Assembly: GCA_017550025.1 (NCBI GenBank)
Contig: JAFYLU010000013.1
Location: 1-46,270, forward strand
Source: Bacteroidales bacterium
GTDB taxonomy: Bacteria > Bacteroidota > Bacteroidia > Bacteroidales > UBA932
Direction: 5' to 3'
Length of the DNA: 46,270 nucleotides
Below, piece after piece: positions 43,841 to 46,270 of this stretch. Below the pieces are notes generated by a model that was given only the letters and a program-made list of their open reading frames with translations, was not told where the DNA came from and ran no database searches. The number at the start of each line of letters is the position of its first letter. Position 1 is the first letter of the stretch. Position numbers and translations under genes: made by a program.

Positions 43841-44710
43841 ATGATGACGTCAATCAAGGAGTATATTGAACAGCAGAAGACTAATCATCCTCAGCTGAGA
43901 CATGCCAGCAACCTCATGTGCAAACTGGCTGACAAGAAACTGACCAAGAAGCAATCTGATGCCCTTGACCAGATAATGCCCCAATACCAGAAATATCTCA
44001 AGGAGAATCTGGATCTTATCGGATATACAGATGAAATCATAAGAAGGAGAGTAGAGCTTGTCAACGAGTACTACAACTTCTTCTATGAGAACGGACATGA
44101 CAACACATTTACATCACAGGGTAAATTCAGACCTACTATTCTCGAGGAGTTCATGTTCCTTCTCTTCAAGGACTATATCAATGACCTCAAGATACAATAT
44201 AAGGATAAAGACGGCGTAATAAACTGCGGACCTGCCAAGGCATACACCAACCTGCATTTCACCTCACCGAACTTCGAGGAATTCATCAAGTCGCCGGAAA
44301 TAGAGATTAACCTCAAGGATCAGGACTTTGCCATATACCGTGATTTCGAGTTGGAAATCAACAGCAAGAAACACAGCATAAGGATTCCTGCTGTAGCCAT
44401 CGAGAACAAGACATACATCGACAAGACCATGCTCGAAGGCATCATCGCCACAGCAGAGAAGGTAAAGAACGGCAACCCTTACTCGAAGTTCATCGTGGTG
44501 TCAGAGAATTATGACGTCGACCTCTCGGTAGACCCTGCATACTCAAGGATAGACCAGATATATGTATTGAGGAAATGCAAACGTAAGGAAGGTTGGGCTG
44601 AAATCGATCCAGACGTAGTCATACGATTCTTCCATGAAGTCGAGACCCATATACGGAGAGCATGGTCAAACGTTGAATACAAGATGAGAAATGAAGGTGT
44701 GATCATATAG
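43841..44710 (+). CDS. Bpu10I-like restriction endonuclease (orphan)
   Basis: This protein of about 289 residues appears to belong to the Bpu10I family of type II endonucleases. The putative PD-(D/E)xK core is DFAIYRDFELEI followed by IPAVAIENKTYIDKTMLEG (E188, K190), then FIVVSENYDV. The N-terminal half (about 1-120) is helical and basic, and may recognise DNA. No methyltransferase gene is present in the window, which is unusual for an active restriction enzyme. The start may be 43841, 43844 or a TTG at 43829; ATG is preferred. The gene follows the TerB-DnaJ gene by 51 bases, the last part being the TAAA repeat. Confidence 0.6.
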   Translation: MMTSIKEYIEQQKTNHPQLRHASNLMCKLADKKLTKKQSDALDQIMPQYQKYLKENLDLIGYTDEIIRRRVELVNEYYNFFYENGHDNTFTSQGKFRPTILEEFMFLLFKDYINDLKIQYKDKDGVINCGPAKAYTNLHFTSPNFEEFIKSPEIEINLKDQDFAIYRDFELEINSKKHSIRIPAVAIENKTYIDKTMLEGIIATAEKVKNGNPYSKFIVVSENYDVDLSVDPAYSRIDQIYVLRKCKRKEGWAEIDPDVVIRFFHEVETHIRRAWSNVEYKMRNEGVII

Positions 44711-44759
44711 CACACGCAGCTGCCGCAACAGCTAACCACTTCATCCACAAAACGTTACC

Positions 44760-45797
44760 CTAAAAGCTGTTATCTATCGCCACTTTAATCACTCCGTCCT
44801 CCTTGTTCTCGAAGATCTTATAGGCTTCATCTATGCGTGAGAGAGGAAAGATGTGAGTGATTAGTGATGTCGTATCTATCCTGCCTGCCTCTATCAGTGA
44901 GAGTATCTCGGCACAGTCACATCCGTCTACTCCGCCGGTCTTGAATGTAAGATTCTTGCCATACATATCAGGCAAAGGCAGAACCTGTGGCTTATCATAT
45001 AGGGCCACAACAGTAACTATTGCATTCGGACGGGCAGACCTCCACGCAAGTTCAAAGGTATCTCCAGAACCCGCGACTTCGATCACAACATCCGCTCCTC
45101 CCCTTTCGAGACCTTGAACCACAGCCAGACAGTCCGCAGGCTCAACTACCTGTACATGAGGATAATGATGCAGGACAAATGCACGTCGCTCCGGTGAAGC
45201 CTCACATACGATTATTTTCTTCGGATTCTTAAGCATGACACACTGAAGCGTACAAAGACCGGTAGGACCTGCTCCGATGATCAGTACAGTGTCATCCTCC
45301 TTGATTTCTGATATCCTGGCAGCCCAGAACCCCGTGGCAAGCACATCTCCCACAAGGAGAGCCTGCCTGTCTGTCACACTATCAGGAATCCTGTCCAGTC
45401 CCTGATCTGCATAAGGCACGCGTACATATTCCGTCTGTCCGCCATCAATACGACAACCGAGAGCCCATCCGCCATCAGGATCAGTACAGTTGTTCACATA
45501 TCCCCTCTTGCAGAAGAAACACTCTCCGCAGAATGTCTCCACATTCACTGTGACACGATCACCTACGGACACGGTCTTCACCTCTGGTCCGACATTTACG
45601 ACTACACCCACCATCTCATGGCCGACAGTTATTCCCGGCACTGCACGCGGGACGCTGCCATGCTTGATGTGGAGGTCACTGCTGCAGATGCTTGAGAGTG
45701 TAACTTTCACGATGGCATCCTTGGGGTCAAGTATCTCCGGCTTGGGCTTATCCAGAAGCTCGAATCTTCCTTTCTCTATGTATGTATATGCTTTCAT
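44760..45797 (-). CDS. Zinc-dependent alcohol dehydrogenase family protein
   Basis: This 345-residue MDR enzyme has catalytic zinc ligands C38 (ICSSDLH) and H60-E61 (VGHEM), the structural zinc cysteines C90, C93, C96 and C104 (CGECFFCKRGYVNNC), and the Rossmann motif IIGAGPTGLCTLQ. It oxidises an alcohol or polyol with NAD(P); the substrate is unknown. The YeiH-like gene ends six bases upstream in the same direction, so the two probably share a transcript. Confidence 0.9.
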   Translation of the reverse strand: MKAYTYIEKGRFELLDKPKPEILDPKDAIVKVTLSSICSSDLHIKHGSVPRAVPGITVGHEMVGVVVNVGPEVKTVSVGDRVTVNVETFCGECFFCKRGYVNNCTDPDGGWALGCRIDGGQTEYVRVPYADQGLDRIPDSVTDRQALLVGDVLATGFWAARISEIKEDDTVLIIGAGPTGLCTLQCVMLKNPKKIIVCEASPERRAFVLHHYPHVQVVEPADCLAVVQGLERGGADVVIEVAGSGDTFELAWRSARPNAIVTVVALYDKPQVLPLPDMYGKNLTFKTGGVDGCDCAEILSLIEAGRIDTTSLITHIFPLSRIDEAYKIFENKEDGVIKVAIDNSF

Positions 45798-45803
45798 CCT
45801 TTT

Positions 45804-46270
45804 CTATGCGGTCATTAATATGTACGAAAGCGAAGCTACGCTGATTACCAGCCACAGTATCACACCCTGAAGCAACGGTTTCAAACCGACTGCTTTTAAT
45901 GTTGATTTGGAGAGTGAGGCTCCTATGAAGAACATCGTGACTATAAGCAGCTTACGGGCCACTCCTGATATGAATCTGCCTACTTCGGGACAATCCTTCA
46001 AGACATATGTATTAAGCAGTATCGCCACGATGAACCAAAGAATAAACCAAGGGACGGATATCTTCTTTGCATCACTCTTGAATATCAGTGCGGTTACAAG
46101 TGCGAGAGGAATGATCCACAGGGCTCGCGTCAGTTTGATAGTAGTGGCCACCTCAAGAGCCTCTTCACCATATGCCGCACCGGCTCCCACCACCGAACTT
46201 GTATCGTGAATCGCTATCGCTGCCCACATGCCGAACTGCTGCTGACTCAAACCCATCCATTCACCCAGAA
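45804..46270 (-). CDS. YeiH/PSE family putative sulfate exporter, N-terminus cut by the window edge
   Basis: The frame runs to the end of the window without a start, giving the C-terminal 155 residues of a polytopic membrane protein. The motif FGMWAAIAIHDTSSVVGAGAAYG is typical of the YeiH family (GxAIHDxxxVxAAG), followed by four hydrophobic segments (WIIPLALVTALIF, WFILWFIVAILLNTYV, LLIVTMFFIGASLS, VILWLVISVASLSYIL). Family members are predicted to move sulfur oxyanions or similar small anions. An internal ATG at 46256 is not the real start. Confidence 0.82.
   Translation of the reverse strand, partial: LGEWMGLSQQQFGMWAAIAIHDTSSVVGAGAAYGEEALEVATTIKLTRALWIIPLALVTALIFKSDAKKISVPWFILWFIVAILLNTYVLKDCPEVGRFISGVARKLLIVTMFFIGASLSKSTLKAVGLKPLLQGVILWLVISVASLSYILMTA

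Noticed and set aside
1-46270. CRISPR array, prophage, tRNA or rRNA
   Set aside because: I looked for regular direct repeats, phage structural genes and tRNA arm patterns and found none.

Overview
The window looks like chromosomal DNA from a Bacteroidota bacterium, most likely order Bacteroidales. The evidence is repeated use of the Bacteroidota promoter (TTG, about 19-21 bases, then TAnnTTTG), menaquinone genes, a carboxypeptidase-regulatory-type TonB-dependent receptor, and order-typical families (DUF4491, DUF3467, GIN/DUF2807, the conserved XRE regulator, a class 2 PyrD). Genus cannot be told from the sequence. Most of the window is housekeeping DNA. I see no prophage, CRISPR array, rRNA or tRNA.

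Layout. 1-3.6 kb is accessory-like: a cut-off CatA-like acetyltransferase, an abrB-acyltransferase-araC operon, a palindrome, a gene remnant and an internally deleted GNAT gene. 3.7-6.1 kb is a BASS transporter-menG-menA operon, followed by DUF4491 and an outer-membrane barrel gene. 7.1-9.9 kb holds a TonB-dependent receptor preceded by a small secreted His-rich protein, probably a metal uptake unit. 9.9-11.05 kb is a RAYT-type (REP-associated) transposase flanked by inverted repeats. 11.5-18.1 kb carries a Na/Pi cotransporter, rlmD, an NfeD protease, a CaCA exchanger and mscS. 18.2-24.1 kb carries a PlsC-like acyltransferase, queA, an AT-rich gap, an XRE regulator, pyrD and cinA. 24.2-34 kb carries an EamA transporter and a seven-gene minus-strand run (thioesterase, tatA, tatC, ABC-F, rlmB, GIN, dipeptidase) behind valS. 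34.2-40.3 kb carries DUF3467, kdsC, an SDR-ALDH pair, two hypotheticals, maf and a CpsB-type phosphatase. 40.5-46.3 kb carries a probable small RNA, glutaminase, a PagL-like lipid A deacylase, a TerB-DnaJ protein, an orphan Bpu10I-like restriction enzyme, a zinc alcohol dehydrogenase and a cut-off YeiH transporter.

Most notable signals. (1) Three intergenic sites, before mscS, before the EamA gene and touching the ATG of the thioesterase-tat operon, each hold two AACA-N4-TGTT palindromes exactly 21 bp apart. They look like operators of an unrecognised regulon. (2) A small RNA gene of about 119 nt at 40550-40668 has a full consensus promoter and its own terminator, and I do not recognise its family. 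(3) A RAYT gene is boxed by TTGACA/TGTCAA inverted repeats, with a similar palindrome 7 kb away. (4) A restriction endonuclease gene has no methyltransferase in the window and a tetranucleotide repeat just before its start.
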